Made by a program: the position numbers and the translations under genes. DNA of 64,000 nt, from contig JAODUO010000186.1 in assembly GCA_025642075.2 (NCBI GenBank), positions 300,001 to 364,000 of the forward strand. The letters run 5' to 3'. This DNA comes from Ridgeia piscesae. Taxonomy: Eukaryota > Annelida > Polychaeta > Sabellida > Siboglinidae. Positions 13,601 to 24,918 of this stretch are shown here, piece by piece. The notes below the pieces were generated by a model, which did not search any database, was not told where the DNA came from, and was given only the letters and a program-made list of their open reading frames with translations. The stretch's first letter is position 1; the number at the start of each line of letters is the position of its first letter.

Positions 13601-15534
13601 AAGACGTCACACGTGTCTACCTCAAAACACAACTGCAACATTATATTTGTTAACTTGCCAGTTGGCTGCCGTGTGAAGACGTCACACGTGTCCGACTCAA
13701 CACACAACTGCAACATTATATTTGTTAACTTGCCAGTTGGCTGCCGTGTGAAGACGTCACACGTGTCCGACTCAACACACAACTGCAACATTATATTTGT
13801 TAACTTGTCAGTTGGCTGCCGTGTGAAGACGTCACACGTGTCAGACTCAAAACACAACTGCAACATTATATTTGTTAACTTGCCAGTTGGCTGCCGTGTG
13901 AAGACGTCACACGTGTCCGACTCAAAACACAACTGCAACATTATATTTGTTAACTTGTCAGTTGGCTGCCGTGTGAAGACGTCACACGTGTCCGTCTCAA
14001 CACACAACTGTAACATTATATTTGTTAACTTGTCAGTTGGCTGCCGTGTGAAGACGTCACACGTGTCCGTCTCAACACACAACTGTAACATTATATTTGT
14101 TAACTTGCCAGTTGGCTGCCGTGTGAAGACGTCACACGTGTCCCACCCCAAAACACAACTGCAACATTATATTTGTTAACTTGCCAGTTGGCTGCCGTGT
14201 GAAGACGTCACACGTGTCCGACTCAACACACAACTGCAACATTATATTTGTTAACTTGCCAGTTGGCTGCCGTGTGAAGACGTCACACGTGTCAGACTCA
14301 AAACACAACTGCAACATTATATTTGTTAACTTGCCAGTTGGCTGCCGTGTGAAGACGTCACACGTGTCCGACTCAAAACACAACTGCAACATTATATTTG
14401 TTAACTTGCCAGTTGGCTGCCGTGTGAAGACGTCACACGTGTCCCACCCCAAAACACAACTGCAACATTATATTTGTTAACTTGCCAGTTGGCTGCCGTG
14501 TGAAGACGTCACACGTGTCCCACCCCAAAACACAACTGCAACATTATATTTGTTAACTTGCCAGTTGGCTGCCGTGTGAAGACGTCACACGTGTCCGACT
14601 CAAAACACAACTGTAACATTATATTTGTTAACTTGTCAGTTGGCTGCCGTGTGAAGACGTCACACGTGTCCGTCTCAACACACAACTGTAACATTATATT
14701 TGTTAACTTGCCAGTTGGCTGCCGTGTGAAGACGTCACACGTGTCCGACTCAAAACACAACTGCAACATTATATTTGTAAATTGTCAGTTGGCTGCCGTG
14801 TGAAGACGTCACACGTGTCCACTCAAAACACAACTGCAACATTATATTTGTTAACTTGTCAGTTGGCTGCCGTGTGAAGACGTCACACGTGTCCATCTCA
14901 ACACACAACTGCAACATTATATTTGTTAACTTGTCAGTTGGCTGCCGTGTGAAGACGTCACACGTGTCCGACTCAACACACAACTGCAACATTATATTTG
15001 TTAACTTGTCAGTTGGCTGCCGTGTGAAGACGTCACACGTGTCAGACTCAAACACAACTGTAACATTATATTTGTTAACTTGCCAGTTGGCTGCCGTGTG
15101 AAGACGTCACACGTGTCAGACTCAAAACACAACTGTAACATTATATTTGTTAACTTGCCAGTTGGCTGCCGTGTGAAGACGTCACACGTGTCAGACTCAA
15201 AACACAACTGTAACATTATATTTGTTAACTTGCCAGTTGGCTGCCGTGTGAAGACGTCACACGTGTCAGACTCAAAACACAACTGTAACATTATATTTGT
15301 TAACTTGCCAGTTGGCTGCCGTGTGAAGACGTCACACGTGTCCGACTCAAAACACAACTGCAACATTATATTTGTTAACTTGCCAGTTGGCTGCCGTGTG
15401 AAGACGTCACACGTGTCCGACTCAAAACACAACTGCAACATTATATTTGTTAACTTGCCAATTGGCTGCCGTGTGAAGACGTCACACGTGTCTGCCTCAA
15501 CACACAACTGCAACATTATATTTGTTAACTTGCC
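7613..15534. repeat. 75-bp minisatellite, about 105 copies, with higher-order structure
   Basis: Each unit contains GACGTCACACGTGTC, then CTCAACACACAACTG, then CATTATATTTGTTAACTTG, then CAGTTGGCTGCCGTGTGAA. Variation is limited to a handful of positions: GAC/GCC/GTC/ATC/TAC after the CACGTG, ACA/AAA, TGC/TGT, and CCA/TCA. Because 75 is a multiple of 3, both strands stay open for more than 1,100 codons. The variable sites fall at all codon positions, and single-base indels near 10898, 12022, 14147 and 14780 break the frame, so I read this as non-coding satellite. Units carry the CACGTG E-box palindrome and GACGTC. Confidence 0.95.
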
Positions 15535-16339
15535 GAATCTATTCACCTGTATCTGTGACACACAAACCACGGCTCTGTTTGGCGATCAGGTTACAGTTTG
15601 TCAACCTTTTGCTACTCTAGAAGACGCTAAAACAAGTAGAGCGAAACCGATAATAAACCCGATAGTATTAGCTTGTATTCGCGCATTAATCAATTGATAT
15701 TTTAGTGACACGTCTCACTATAGACTTCTATAGGCATAAGTGGTACACATCCTGATAGAGACGCGAACCATGTTACCGTATAGTCGAGCTATAGTGTCTA
15801 GGAAAGACTCAGTTGGTACTTAGCTGTTATTCACTGTGTCTCCGGCCTCGGACAACACGGCAACTAAGCTGGATGCACGTCCCGTCACTTGAATGTGTAA
15901 ATTACCGGCCATGAAACATTATTTAGGACAAATGCAAATGTTGAGTCGCTAAAATGCAAAAAGGGGGTCATGTCAGAGTCAAACCAAACATGCAAGGGGT
16001 CATCTCAGAGTCAAACCAAATGCAGCTCGAGAGTAATGGCGGCGACCAGCGCCGAACATATCAAAGTTAGCAATTATAACGTGGCTCCGTGCTTATCAAA
16101 TAATGGTCACATATCCTGTAAATGACGTGTTCTTATATCTGGCCAATTGTTGTTCAAGGGTTCCAGCCCCCCTAACGCGATAACACACCACTGGTCCCCG
16201 CCTGGTTTTACGTAAGCGTATTCGGTGTCAACATTACTGCAATATGCAAACAACGTGAGCTTTCTGATATTGGAAAACTAAGTTATGAAATTATCTCTAA
16301 ATTCAGCAGTAAAACCAGTTAAATAACATTATGTTTTAG
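15535..16339 (+). other. Intron end before GT31 copy 2 catalytic exon
   Basis: No gene is seen. A short direct repeat, GTCA(T)GTCAGAGTCAAACCAAA, occurs twice near 15967-16020. The intron ends in ATGTTTTAG. Confidence 0.5.
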
Positions 16340-17359
16340 GTACACGTAGCCATCGACATCGCCGACCTCATCAAGGTCATGGGTGACCTATACAGCGCAG
16401 ACGCAGACGAGGATCTACTTCCGTTGAACGTGACCTACGTGATGCATAACCCGCGGCTGTGCGCAGACGCGCCCAGTCTCAAGTACATCGTCTATCTCCA
16501 CAGCGCTCCCGGAAACAGCAAACGTCGCGACCTCGTGCGGCAGACATGGGGGAATCGACGACTACTGAAAAAACAAAACAGCCGAGTCGTGTTCCTTGTC
16601 GGACTTCCCAAGGACAACGGAACACAGGAAAAGCTCAAGGCCGAGTTTTCTCAATACGGCGACCTCGTGCAGGGAAACTTTCGTGACGATTATCGAAACC
16701 TGACGTTGAAGGGCATTATGGGATTGAAGTGGATATCGACATACTGTGCGCAGGCGCAGTACGCACTCAAGTCTGACGACGACGCGTTCATCAACATCTT
16801 TGGCCTGATTGATGTTATGGACAAAAACGCCGATAAAAAGCGTATGATCGCCTGCGTCCAATACCACAACGACTCAATGCCAATACTGCGCTACCCACGG
16901 AAATGCTACAAATGGTGCATCAAATACAGGGAATTGATAGGACTCCGAAGCTACCCTGCGTACTGTGCTGGGCTGGCGTTTCTACTATCGCGAGAGATGG
17001 TCTCCCAGATGTACGCCGCCTCATTGAAAACACCCTTCTTTTGGGTCGACGACGCTTACGTGTCGGGGTTACTTCCGGCCAAGGTCAGCGGGGTAGAACG
17101 CGTACCGCTAAACCGACATTTTTCGCTGGGCGGGCATGACGCCTACGCTGCGTACATGAACCCAAATATGACAGAGCTGAAACATTACTTTGTCCATGGC
17201 ATGACGGACAAGAAGCGTGTGGAGATGTGGAGCGCCCTCCTGCGGAAACTCAACGACACACAGAAGGCGCTCCTAGCGGATAGTGTCGAAACCAACGCCA
17301 CGCAGTTGCTCAATCGGTTCCTTGCGACCACAACGGTGAAGCTACCGAAAGCGCGGTAG
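16340..17359 (+). CDS. GT31 copy 2, exon 2: luminal catalytic domain
   Basis: This 340-codon exon (including the stop) encodes the GT31 catalytic domain and joins exon 1 in phase 0. Numbered from the exon 1 ATG, RRDLVRQTW lies near residues 137-145, the metal-binding SDDDAF motif near 220-225, and FFWVDDAYVSGLL near 308-320. Several cysteines (for example KCYKWCIKY and YPAYCAG) are shared with copy 1 and probably form luminal disulfides. NVT, NLT, NDS, NDT and NMT sequons are present. The full protein of about 414 residues is in the normal size range for the family. The exon ends with TAG. Its sequence is close to copy 1, so this is a tandem duplication. The precise glycan product cannot be told from sequence. 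Confidence 0.9.
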   Translation, partial: VHVAIDIADLIKVMGDLYSADADEDLLPLNVTYVMHNPRLCADAPSLKYIVYLHSAPGNSKRRDLVRQTWGNRRLLKKQNSRVVFLVGLPKDNGTQEKLKAEFSQYGDLVQGNFRDDYRNLTLKGIMGLKWISTYCAQAQYALKSDDDAFINIFGLIDVMDKNADKKRMIACVQYHNDSMPILRYPRKCYKWCIKYRELIGLRSYPAYCAGLAFLLSREMVSQMYAASLKTPFFWVDDAYVSGLLPAKVSGVERVPLNRHFSLGGHDAYAAYMNPNMTELKHYFVHGMTDKKRVEMWSALLRKLNDTQKALLADSVETNATQLLNRFLATTTVKLPKAR

Positions 17360-17552
17360 ATCCACTAGAGTAAGACTCTTTCAACTTCATGGGTAAACTC
17401 TTAGAAACGTTCATTTCTCAGGCAATGGCATGACCGTTCGTAAAGTATCAATGAAGTCAAAGCGATGTGTTAAGCAGTAAACACAGTGTCAGTGTTTCAT
17501 ATTCTTTAACACCCAGGGTAATACTTTAATTGTATTTTCAAATATAGAAATG

Positions 17553-17558
17553 TTTATT
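17553..17558 (-). terminator. Alternative distal polyadenylation signal of the kinase gene
   Basis: This is a second TTTATT (AATAAA on minus). If it is used, the kinase-gene 3' UTR would overlap the 3' UTR of GT31 copy 2 by about 200 bases. Confidence 0.3.
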
Positions 17559-17739
17559 ACCCGCACACCACACGATTGACTTAATATCGTATTTATAACA
17601 AACACATTACAAAAGATTTCTTCACCACGAAAAATAACCGACAATGGCGAATTATATGAAACCAGCTAATTATGACAAAGATAGCGTGGAATGTGATCTT
17701 ATTCATCGTGCAATCACTTGTACGGTAAACAGAAAAGAC

Positions 17740-17745
17740 AATAAA
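17740..17745 (+). terminator. Candidate polyadenylation signal of GT31 copy 2 (AATAAA)
   Basis: This is the first AATAAA downstream of the stop at 17359, about 380 bases away. It faces the minus-strand signal at 17772-17777. Confidence 0.55.
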
Positions 17746-17771
17746 CATTCCAAAGCTTGGTTAACAACTCG

Positions 17772-17777
17772 TTTATT
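17772..17777 (-). terminator. Candidate polyadenylation signal of the kinase gene (AATAAA on minus)
   Basis: TTTATT on the plus strand is AATAAA for the kinase gene, about 660 bases after its stop at 18440. A second copy lies at 17553-17558 and would make the two genes' 3' UTRs overlap. Confidence 0.5.
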
Positions 17778-18195
17778 CATTCACGGCATTGACACGGGTG
17801 AAGCTACACGGTTAGTCTAACTTAGGCCCTAATTTATGTTTTATATTCTTATTTCCAGTCAATGGCAACTGTCGGTGCATAGATAGCGTAATGAACTCAA
17901 CCACACTGGAGCTAGAATATAAACCGAACAAACAAAACCAGCCGCATTACATACTCTAGGTTTTCCTAATAAACATAAATTGGTTCACAATTAAAGACGG
18001 GACAAACACGAGTAACTAAAACACGGATTCCGCACAACTGGTGAATATTCGCAGCGTTCCGCGGCAGCACATTCTGCGCCTCTCTATGTAGCCACTTCTT
18101 CTGACGCATCACGTGACCCTCGCATCAGCTGAAAATGAAACCGAAGTTCATTTAGATACTGTAATGTTAGTATACACACATATATATTAACTCAC

Positions 18196-18197
18196 AT

Positions 18198-18235
<38 letters not shown>

Positions 18236-18244
18236 TCGCACGCA

Positions 18245-18276
<32 letters not shown>

Positions 18277-18366
18277 CACAACGCACAGATACACGCATAT
18301 ACACACACACGCACGCTCGCACACATACACACACGCTCGCACGCACACACACACACACACGCGCAC
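18196..18366. repeat. (GCAC)n and (CA)n microsatellite, probably in the kinase gene's 3' UTR
   Basis: About 70 bp of GCAC tetramers leads into CA-rich sequence. It lies between the stop codon at 18440 and the presumed polyadenylation signal at 17772, so the mature mRNA would carry it unless it is spliced. Confidence 0.95.
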
Positions 18367-18439
18367 TCATTGCACTACTTCACATCTGTCACTCGGCGAA
18401 AGTGTGTGACATTAGACACCGGCTAACTACCTCTCGGTG

Positions 18440-18671
18440 TCACGAAGCGAACACGTCCTCCGTGTCGTCGGTGAACTCGGCGGCCGCGGTGCCGTACGTC
18501 TTGACGAGCCAGGCGCTCGGGGCTGCCCCGGCCATCCGGCGGGCGACGTAGCTCTCCTCGAAGGCGCGTATCTTGTCGGTGGCGAACTGGGCCGCCTTGC
18601 GGTACTTCACCATGTGCGGACTGAGCTGCAGCCAGCGGTCGTCCAGGCAGTCGGCGGTCGTCAGGCGGGAC
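18440..18671 (-). CDS. Unc-89: Unc-89 terminal coding exon
   Basis: The exon completes the kinase 2 C-lobe (SRLTTADCLDDRWLQLSPHM) and adds a C-terminal tail with FEESYVARRMAG and WLVKTYGTAAAEF, ending FTDDTEDVFAS and TGA. The acceptor is TCAAACAG. The tail is short and acidic at the end. Confidence 0.9.
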
Positions 18672-19308
18672 CTGTTTGAGCACGACACGCGTATCATTCT
18701 GTGCACGTACCATCCCGCTGTGGAATTCACTGATAATAATAATATTTTTATAGTACTTATGTAACGTCCCATCCAAATAATAGTTCTAGGGCGCTTTACA
18801 ATGGTCTACCGCAGAAGCATTCCACAGAGTTGCTATTCCGTTCTTCTTTTCATTGACATTGTAAAAGCCCGTTTTATTTAATCAAGGACTGCACGTTCGT
18901 ATTTACTTAGTATTTATTGTTCACGTTTATTTTAACTAATTACTTTATTTAGCGTTTTCGCCAACAATAACGTTTTAGTTTGATTATTCATCTATATAAT
19001 TTTATAACTTACTTGCATTATCTGTATATATTTATTTTATCAACTTATTAACTTACAAACTTAGCGTATTTATCCGTGAAAACTTCAGGATACTGAATTA
19101 TCACTTTAAACAGTGTAACATTGCAGAATTGAAGAATATCAGATTGAACCAGAGTGAACTAGGTTGATCCAATGTGAACCAGATTGATTCAGAATTAGCC
19201 AGGTTTAACAAGGTTGTCTTCCAGATTACCCAGATTATATATAGCAACTCATTAAATGCCTACATACACATATCATAAAGGCAGAATAAACCAACGGCGA
19301 CAACTTAC

Positions 19309-19458
19309 TTTGGGTTGCGTCTTAGGGTCTGATAGAGGAATTTGAGGGCGTATTTAGTGACGTTGTGGTACAGCAGATGGACGTCATAGCGCACGGACTT
19401 TATATTAGTCCACATCTCATCCTCGCTTTCGGCGTAGAAAGGTGACACTCCACTCAGC
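19309..19458 (-). CDS. Unc-89: Unc-89 exon: kinase 2 C-lobe
   Basis: It encodes LSGVSPFYAESEDEMWTNI, then SVRYDVHLLYHNVTKYALKF and LYQTLRRNPK. It starts and ends in phase 2, matching the kinase 1 exon at 41630-41782. Acceptor TTTGCCAG and donor AAA/GTAAGT. Confidence 0.9.
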
Positions 19459-19810
19459 CTGGCAAACACAACCACTTTAAAAACAGCAACAAGGGAGCCT
19501 GACACAAAGCCTACACTTTCACGCGGCCATTTTTCACGCGACACCTGATACCCGTCGTAGCAAGGAGCGATCTTTCGGCGGAAGTCAACGCTAATCGTCT
19601 CGAATGCAAGCAACACTAACTCACCACGAGCACGTTTCGTCTAGCTTTATAATTTGAAACGAAACACACACTTCAATTTCGACATGAAAATATTGTCATA
19701 GCCAAAATGATGCATTCAACATTTACGTTATCTGGCGATATAACTCCACATACAATAGTATTCTGAGTCGTTATATAGACTCATAGTGTAAGGAACACCA
19801 GGACACTTAC

Positions 19811-19886
19811 AGGATGAAAGCAAGCACGCCGACACCCCACATGTCGGCCGCTACACCGACGTTTTCTTTGGCCACCTTCTCAGGAG
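19811..19886 (-). CDS. Unc-89: Unc-89 exon: kinase 2 APE region
   Basis: This 76-bp exon completes MVEFMAPEKVAKENV with an intact APE and continues GVAADMWGVGVLAFI. It ends in phase 2 (ATC CT/GTAAGT), the same place as in kinase 1. Confidence 0.9.
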
Positions 19887-20475
19887 CTGGACATAAACAG
19901 ACGACCGTCTATCGTAAACATCACGGAACATACTTACAACATGCAACACGTCTTCTCTTAGGCTTAGTTTTCACGTTTTTGTGTTGGATCTTCAAATGTT
20001 AAAGATTGAAATACAAAGAACGAAGAATGAGAAACATGTCAGAATCTGTGTCAATGATATAACGAATAATTTTTCCAATGAGTAGACCCTGCGTGCTAAA
20101 GATACATTCAGTCAAACCATATTCTGGTGTGTGGCTTGATTTATTTAACATATCAGTACAATTATTTACCACAACTCAAGATAAAACATTGGCGTACATA
20201 ATCGCACGTGAGTCTGTTTTGACTGGATGTTGTACCATTTGTTACTTGACATTGGCGTATATCGAAGAAACTTTGCTTTTGCTTACCAGTATTCGTTCGT
20301 TTCAGCAGTTTAAAACACAATACAATACAAAAACAATTGTTCAGTTGTTTGAAGGTTATTTTGAGCAGATTTAAATTTACATTGCCCTGCTGACAAATAA
20401 GTGCTGTAAACATAAGTCGTGTTTGATATCACATATGAAATAAAACTGTAAAAGAGAATAATTATTCAATAAGAT

Positions 20476-20693
20476 TAAGAATTCTTAAGGAAAATTCATC
20501 ATTAAAAATTCCGTTGTTAAATAAAATAAGTGTTTTCAAAACGCCAATATCCATTGACACTATTTCCATGACACATCAGTGACACTGCCCCGCTGACGTG
20601 TCATGATATCGACAATTGTCAGGTATTCAAGATCATGTTAAGGATCAAAATTTATTTTAAAATGAAAATCGGATTTAAGAGCTCTTAACAACG
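20476..20693. mobile_element. Dispersed repeat copy A (MITE-like)
   Basis: It is related over its length to 46281-46516. It starts TTAAGAATTCTTAAGG and ends TTTAAGAGCTCTTAACAACG, giving near-palindromic termini. It contains no open frame. Confidence 0.7.
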
Positions 20694-20774
20694 TTAGTGG
20701 AATAGTCTGTTCTTATTTGAACAGACAATGTATCTGAATAGTTTGAATGAACGCCTTCACTCGACTTGTCTCAC

Positions 20775-20958
20775 CCATGAACTCGACCATTCCTTCCCGT
20801 GGCACTGGTTCTCCGTCGTACGACGTGATCTTGCGACTCCGGCTGAAGTCGACGATCTTGACTTCGAAGCGCCGCCGACTCACCATGATGACGCTGTCGG
20901 GCTGTAGGTTCAGATGCACGATGCCGCGGTGGTGAAGGAACTGACACGCGTCGAGCAC
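20775..20958 (-). CDS. Unc-89: Unc-89 exon: kinase 2 catalytic loop and activation segment (degenerate)
   Basis: It reads VLDACQFLHHRGIVHLNLQP then DSVIMVSRRRFEVKIVDFS and RSRKITSYDGEPVPREGM. The catalytic aspartate of HRD is an asparagine (HLN) and DFG is DFS, so catalysis as a conventional kinase is unlikely. It starts in phase 0 and ends in phase 1 (ATG G/GTGAGA). Confidence 0.92.
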
Positions 20959-21489
20959 CTGGCGACCACAGCGATAATAACAACAGTATAACTTCGTCTC
21001 TGCAGATGTTTTATTGTAGCTTCATTGAATCTGTTTTGACATCTTCTCTTGGGTGCTGGTTTGGTTATTTTAGTATTGTAATAGAGGATGTCAAGTTGTT
21101 GGAGTGAAACAGACTGGACTATTAGTCAGCTGTGCGAGGCGACAGCTGACTAATACAATGCCGTCTCAATATTACGACATACTGCCATCATGCAGGACAT
21201 TTTCAATAAATCTCAAGTTATCAAGATTATCAATAAATCCTAGTTATATTTTAATATTTATAATAATTTTATGATTTTAATAGGTTTAAATTTAACTAAA
21301 AATTGAAATCTATTTAATTAAATCAGTATTATTATGTAAATTGTGTAACCTTGCCTCCACCTCCACAAGTGCGAATGTATGGACTACCTGGCTGTGTCTG
21401 TCTATGTAATTACTGGGTTTTTTTATTTACCACAACACAATATTCTCACCTTTGAGAAATTTTGTAAACTATCTTATATATCAGGCATC

Positions 21490-21725
21490 TCAGGGAGACA
21501 CCACGTCACTAATGAAGAAGCGACGAGGAGAGCAGGCGTGGAGCGTCTACATGACATCGTCTTGTGTCAACGATGGAGGCTAGCTGGACTTACACTACGG
21601 TTATCAAGAGATCGGCTAGTACAGGTTGCGATGGAGTGGGTGCATCAAGGTGTCAACAGAAAGAGAGGATTGCCGACCAAGACCTGACGCAAGACATTTA
21701 ACGAAGATCTGGCAGAAATGGATAT
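21490..21725 (+). pseudogene. Decayed non-LTR retrotransposon fragment (C-terminal tail of endonuclease/reverse transcriptase)
   Basis: The plus strand reads VTNEEATRRAGVERLHDIVL, then QRWRLAGLTLRLSRDRLVQV, then MEWVHQGVNRKRGLPTKT, then a stop where the family has Trp, then RKTFNEDLAEM. This layout (R-W-x-G-H-x-x-R, KRxRGRPxxTWRRT) is typical of the C-terminal end of LINE-type ORF2 proteins. The TGA and missing upstream domains show a dead copy, antisense within the kinase gene's intron. Confidence 0.6.
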
Positions 21726-22209
21726 TGCGATACATTGTTCTAGTTGGTGAAAGCTCGTCCCGAAACGAACATGTGGAATTAAGTCTAAGTATAAGCAAAC
21801 GTCTAGAGCTCCAATATCTTCGAGAATTCCCACTCAGAGACCGTTATCCTGTGTTCATCAACGAACGTCTAAAGCACTATATCGATGCAAAATTAAAGAA
21901 ATCGGGAGCAGACCAAGACAGTAAGACGTGCACATAGATTGAATACAGAAAGATTGAAAGAGACGGCGTGGAAAGCTAAGATGAAGTTCCGGATAGATGG
22001 GGGAACTACTGTCAAAAGTAGAACGGACCTGGTGATATGGCTTACAAATGCAATCTTACAAATGCCGAACGGAGAGCACTTTAGTACAATCGCGAAATGA
22101 CATGTCGAGTGACCATTATTCCATTTTCCTACTTAAAAAGCCACATCAATTTTCAACAGAAAATTACGACACTCGCATGTACGACCGCTTTTCGGCAACG
22201 CCCACTCAC

Positions 22210-22495
22210 CTGCTTGACGATATTCGTCACGTGGTACTCATTGTACTTGTTCTTCAGCGACAGTGACCTAGCGACGTTCTCGCCGAAGAGCTTCTCGTAG
22301 ACGAGGAAGACGAAGTCGTTCCACACGTAGCCCTCGTAGAGGCGCACGATGTGCTCCTGTCTGACGGCCTTCAGCAGCTCGAGCTCCCGTAGACAGTCGT
22401 CGGGTCGGAGTGGGTCATACGGGATGATCTTGACGACCCGCGGTCGCCCGGCTCCGTGGCGAGACTTCACGTTGCGGATGAGCGAGAAACGACCG
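22210..22495 (-). CDS. Unc-89: Unc-89 exon: kinase 2 N-lobe
   Basis: The exon encodes GRFSLIRNVKSRHGAGRPRV, then VKIIPYDPLRPDDCLRELEL, HIVRLYEGYVWNDFVFLVYE and helix E to IVKQ. The VK lysine and a helix-C glutamate are possibly retained, but the glycine loop has only GRF. Acceptor TTTTTTTCAG and donor AAGCAG/GTGAGT in phase 0. Confidence 0.9.
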
Positions 22496-22846
22496 CTGAA
22501 AAAAACGACCCGGTTGCCTTTCAGGAAAGCGAAGTTGCCAACGTATCCTAGGGTAATTTTTTTCATTTAATATTACGTTCTTATGATTACAAGACGAGTG
22601 ATGAACTCTGCCTGCCAATTTGTGTTTAGTTACTCTATTAAACTCGGAACAATGTTCGCAGTTTGAAAGATTCTGTCTGCAATATGTTCAAATGGTAAAC
22701 AAAACATCCAGTTTCAAAACACAATTGAGACTTAACCGCAATACCGTTTGATGTTTAACTGTCCCACGTTCTAGCCAGTAGATTTCCCGTTAGTCCGTTA
22801 GAAATTACTGCTCTGCCAATTTTGGGCGGGGAGCTGGCAGCCTCCC

Positions 22847-23574
22847 TGTAAAGCAACATGATCAGTTCGTGGCTTTTTATTTTATTGCAAAATAATGTTA
22901 CACGGTATAAAGTATACCTATTATAGCGTACTGAGCGTCCAAAGATGTTTTCATGTCCTATTTTGGTTTTTGAAATATATGTAGTAAGGGACCGCTTACT
23001 CACTGTACACATCGACCACGAGAGTAGGCGTGGCTAAAAGCCCAGAAGGCATTGCATGATCACGTGATGCAGTATGACGTGAACATAAGTTGACTGGTTG
23101 CACGTGCTGCAGTGTCGTTTATTTGCTGTCATTCGTAATGGTATGGAGTCAGTTTTTTTTATGTGTGAATGCGATTTGTATGAGTGGGTGTTTTTTTCCA
23201 GGGGCGTTACATTTGTTATAAAAACATGGTATATTTGTGTAGTAATATGTTTTGTGCACTTCATAAGACCAGACAAGAGACATCCATCCTATCATTAGAA
23301 AACCTTTGTAGCCATTGACAACCAATTAACTAACTGCCACACCCAGCCAGGTGCACAGCTCCCAGTTGGTAAAGTTCAAAGGGTGTGTGTCACTCGCGGC
23401 GATTTGAGGGACAGCGTCGGGATTCTTATAAACATTCGACGGTTAACATTACGAAGTCAGTTCTGTTTCGTCAAAACATTTATTGGCGGTCAGGACGCTA
23501 CAATAGTTATAACTTATTCTGATTAACATGATTTTGCAATAAAAATAAAAGCCACGAACTGATCATGTCGCTTT
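22847..23574. mobile_element. Inverted repeat pair, arms about 110 bp, possible foldback or element
   Basis: ACATGATCAGTTCGTGGCTT with TTGCAAAAT at 22855-22900 reappears in reverse complement at 23521-23569. The arms extend to about 22956 and 23467 with roughly 80 percent identity. The 510-bp interior has no open frame and contains a GCATGATCACGTGATGC palindrome near 23053. Confidence 0.65.
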
Positions 23575-23939
23575 AAGTATGTCCTAGCGTCGAATGGCAT
23601 CAGTCGCTATGCCATTGCTCAAAACAACCAGACCGATTGAAGCAAGCGATAACTAATGTGTGGTATAATACAATTACAGTATTTAGCGCATAGCATCCGC
23701 ACAGACAAGTGAAGTTGACTCCGGAACAAATGTTTCGGCATCACCTGCTGCAGTTCTTAAATCAAGTTTAGTTCCTCTGACACAGACGCCAGACGTACTG
23801 CAGATAGAAGAGGGTTTGTGATTTGCGTGAAGAAAACGTGTCATAATCGCCAAGGGAGCAGAACACTTTGCTGGACGATCTCTCAAGACACTCGGGAACC
23901 GTAGACACGCCGCTACACGTCGTCTCGTCAGCCACCTAC

Positions 23940-24183
23940 CGCCAGAGTTCCGAGCCGAATTCGAGGAACTTTTCCGGGTCGATCTCCTGCAGCTGGATCT
24001 CGCGGTCGATGTCTGCGGCGCCCGTCTTCTTCCCGGCCAGCTCCGACAGGTCCTCCAGCGAGCCGTAGGGCGACGTGGCCGGGGAGGCGACCGGGCTGGT
24101 CTCCGGGGAAGGTCGGGACGTCGCCTGCCGCGATCGCAGCAGAATCTTCTTCGTGATGCAGTCGATGTTGATGGGCTCGGCGC
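23940..24183 (-). CDS. Unc-89: Unc-89 exon: linker and start of kinase 2
   Basis: A Ser/Pro-rich linker (SRPSPETSPVASPATSPYGS) is followed by SLEDLSELAGKKTGAADIDR and the kinase lead-in PEKFLEFGSELWR. The intron splits the arginine codon in phase 2 (CG/C), the same position as in kinase 1. The normal first glycine is replaced by Trp (ELW rather than ELG). Confidence 0.88.
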
Positions 24184-24203
24184 CTGGTAAACACAACCAC
24201 CAG

Positions 24204-24204
<1 letters not shown>

Positions 24205-24282
<78 letters not shown>

Positions 24283-24285
24283 GTG

Positions 24286-24369
<84 letters not shown>

Positions 24370-24445
24370 GAGTGAGTGTGTGCGTGCGTGCGCGCGCGTG
24401 CGTGCGTGTGTGTGTGTGTGTTATGCGTGCGCGTGTGCATCGTGT
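24205..24445. repeat. (GT)n microsatellite with GC interruptions
   Basis: About 180 bp of GT, then GTGCGTGCGCGCG. It begins 22 bp from the splice acceptor at 24184. Confidence 0.97.
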
Positions 24446-24487
24446 TCGAAATTACAGTACTTACATCTACTTCCGTTATACAACCAC

Positions 24488-24721
24488 GTTCTCTCTCTCT
24501 CCGCCACTCCCTCCTTCCTTCATCCCTTCCCTCGCCGTCTGTCTATCCAACAGTCTGTCTGTCTGTCCATATATGTCCTCTCTCTCTCTTTTCTTTCTCT
24601 CTCTCTCTCTCTTCTTTCTCTCTCTCTCTCTCTCTCTCTCTTCTTTCTCTCTCTCTCTCTCTCTCTTCTTTCTCTCTCTCTCTCTCTCTTCTCTTTCTCT
24701 TTCTCTCTCACTCTCTCTCTC

Positions 24722-24777
<56 letters not shown>

Positions 24778-24840
24778 CTCTCCCTCGCTCCCTCCCTCCC
24801 CTCCCCTCCCCATACCCTCCCCTCTCCTGCCACCATCTCT
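24488..24840. repeat. (CT)n and related pyrimidine tract
   Basis: About 350 bp of CTCT with TTCTTT interruptions and CTAT tetramers, 80 bp downstream (in minus-strand terms) of the FN3 exon donor. Confidence 0.97.
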
Positions 24841-24918
24841 CTCACATGTGGGTATTTCAGACTCCAGATGTGTGCAAGTAGTCCCACAGTGAGTGCTCGC
24901 TGCCGTCGGTCGACTCAC

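Noticed and set aside
7613..15534. CRISPR-like array of regularly spaced palindromic units
   Set aside because: Units are contiguous with no unique spacers, and the DNA is eukaryotic.
7549..15570. Very long open frames on both strands (up to 1,120 residues) that look like repeat proteins
   Set aside because: They are the in-frame translation of a 75-bp satellite. Variation falls at all codon positions, both strands are open, and single-base indels break the frame.
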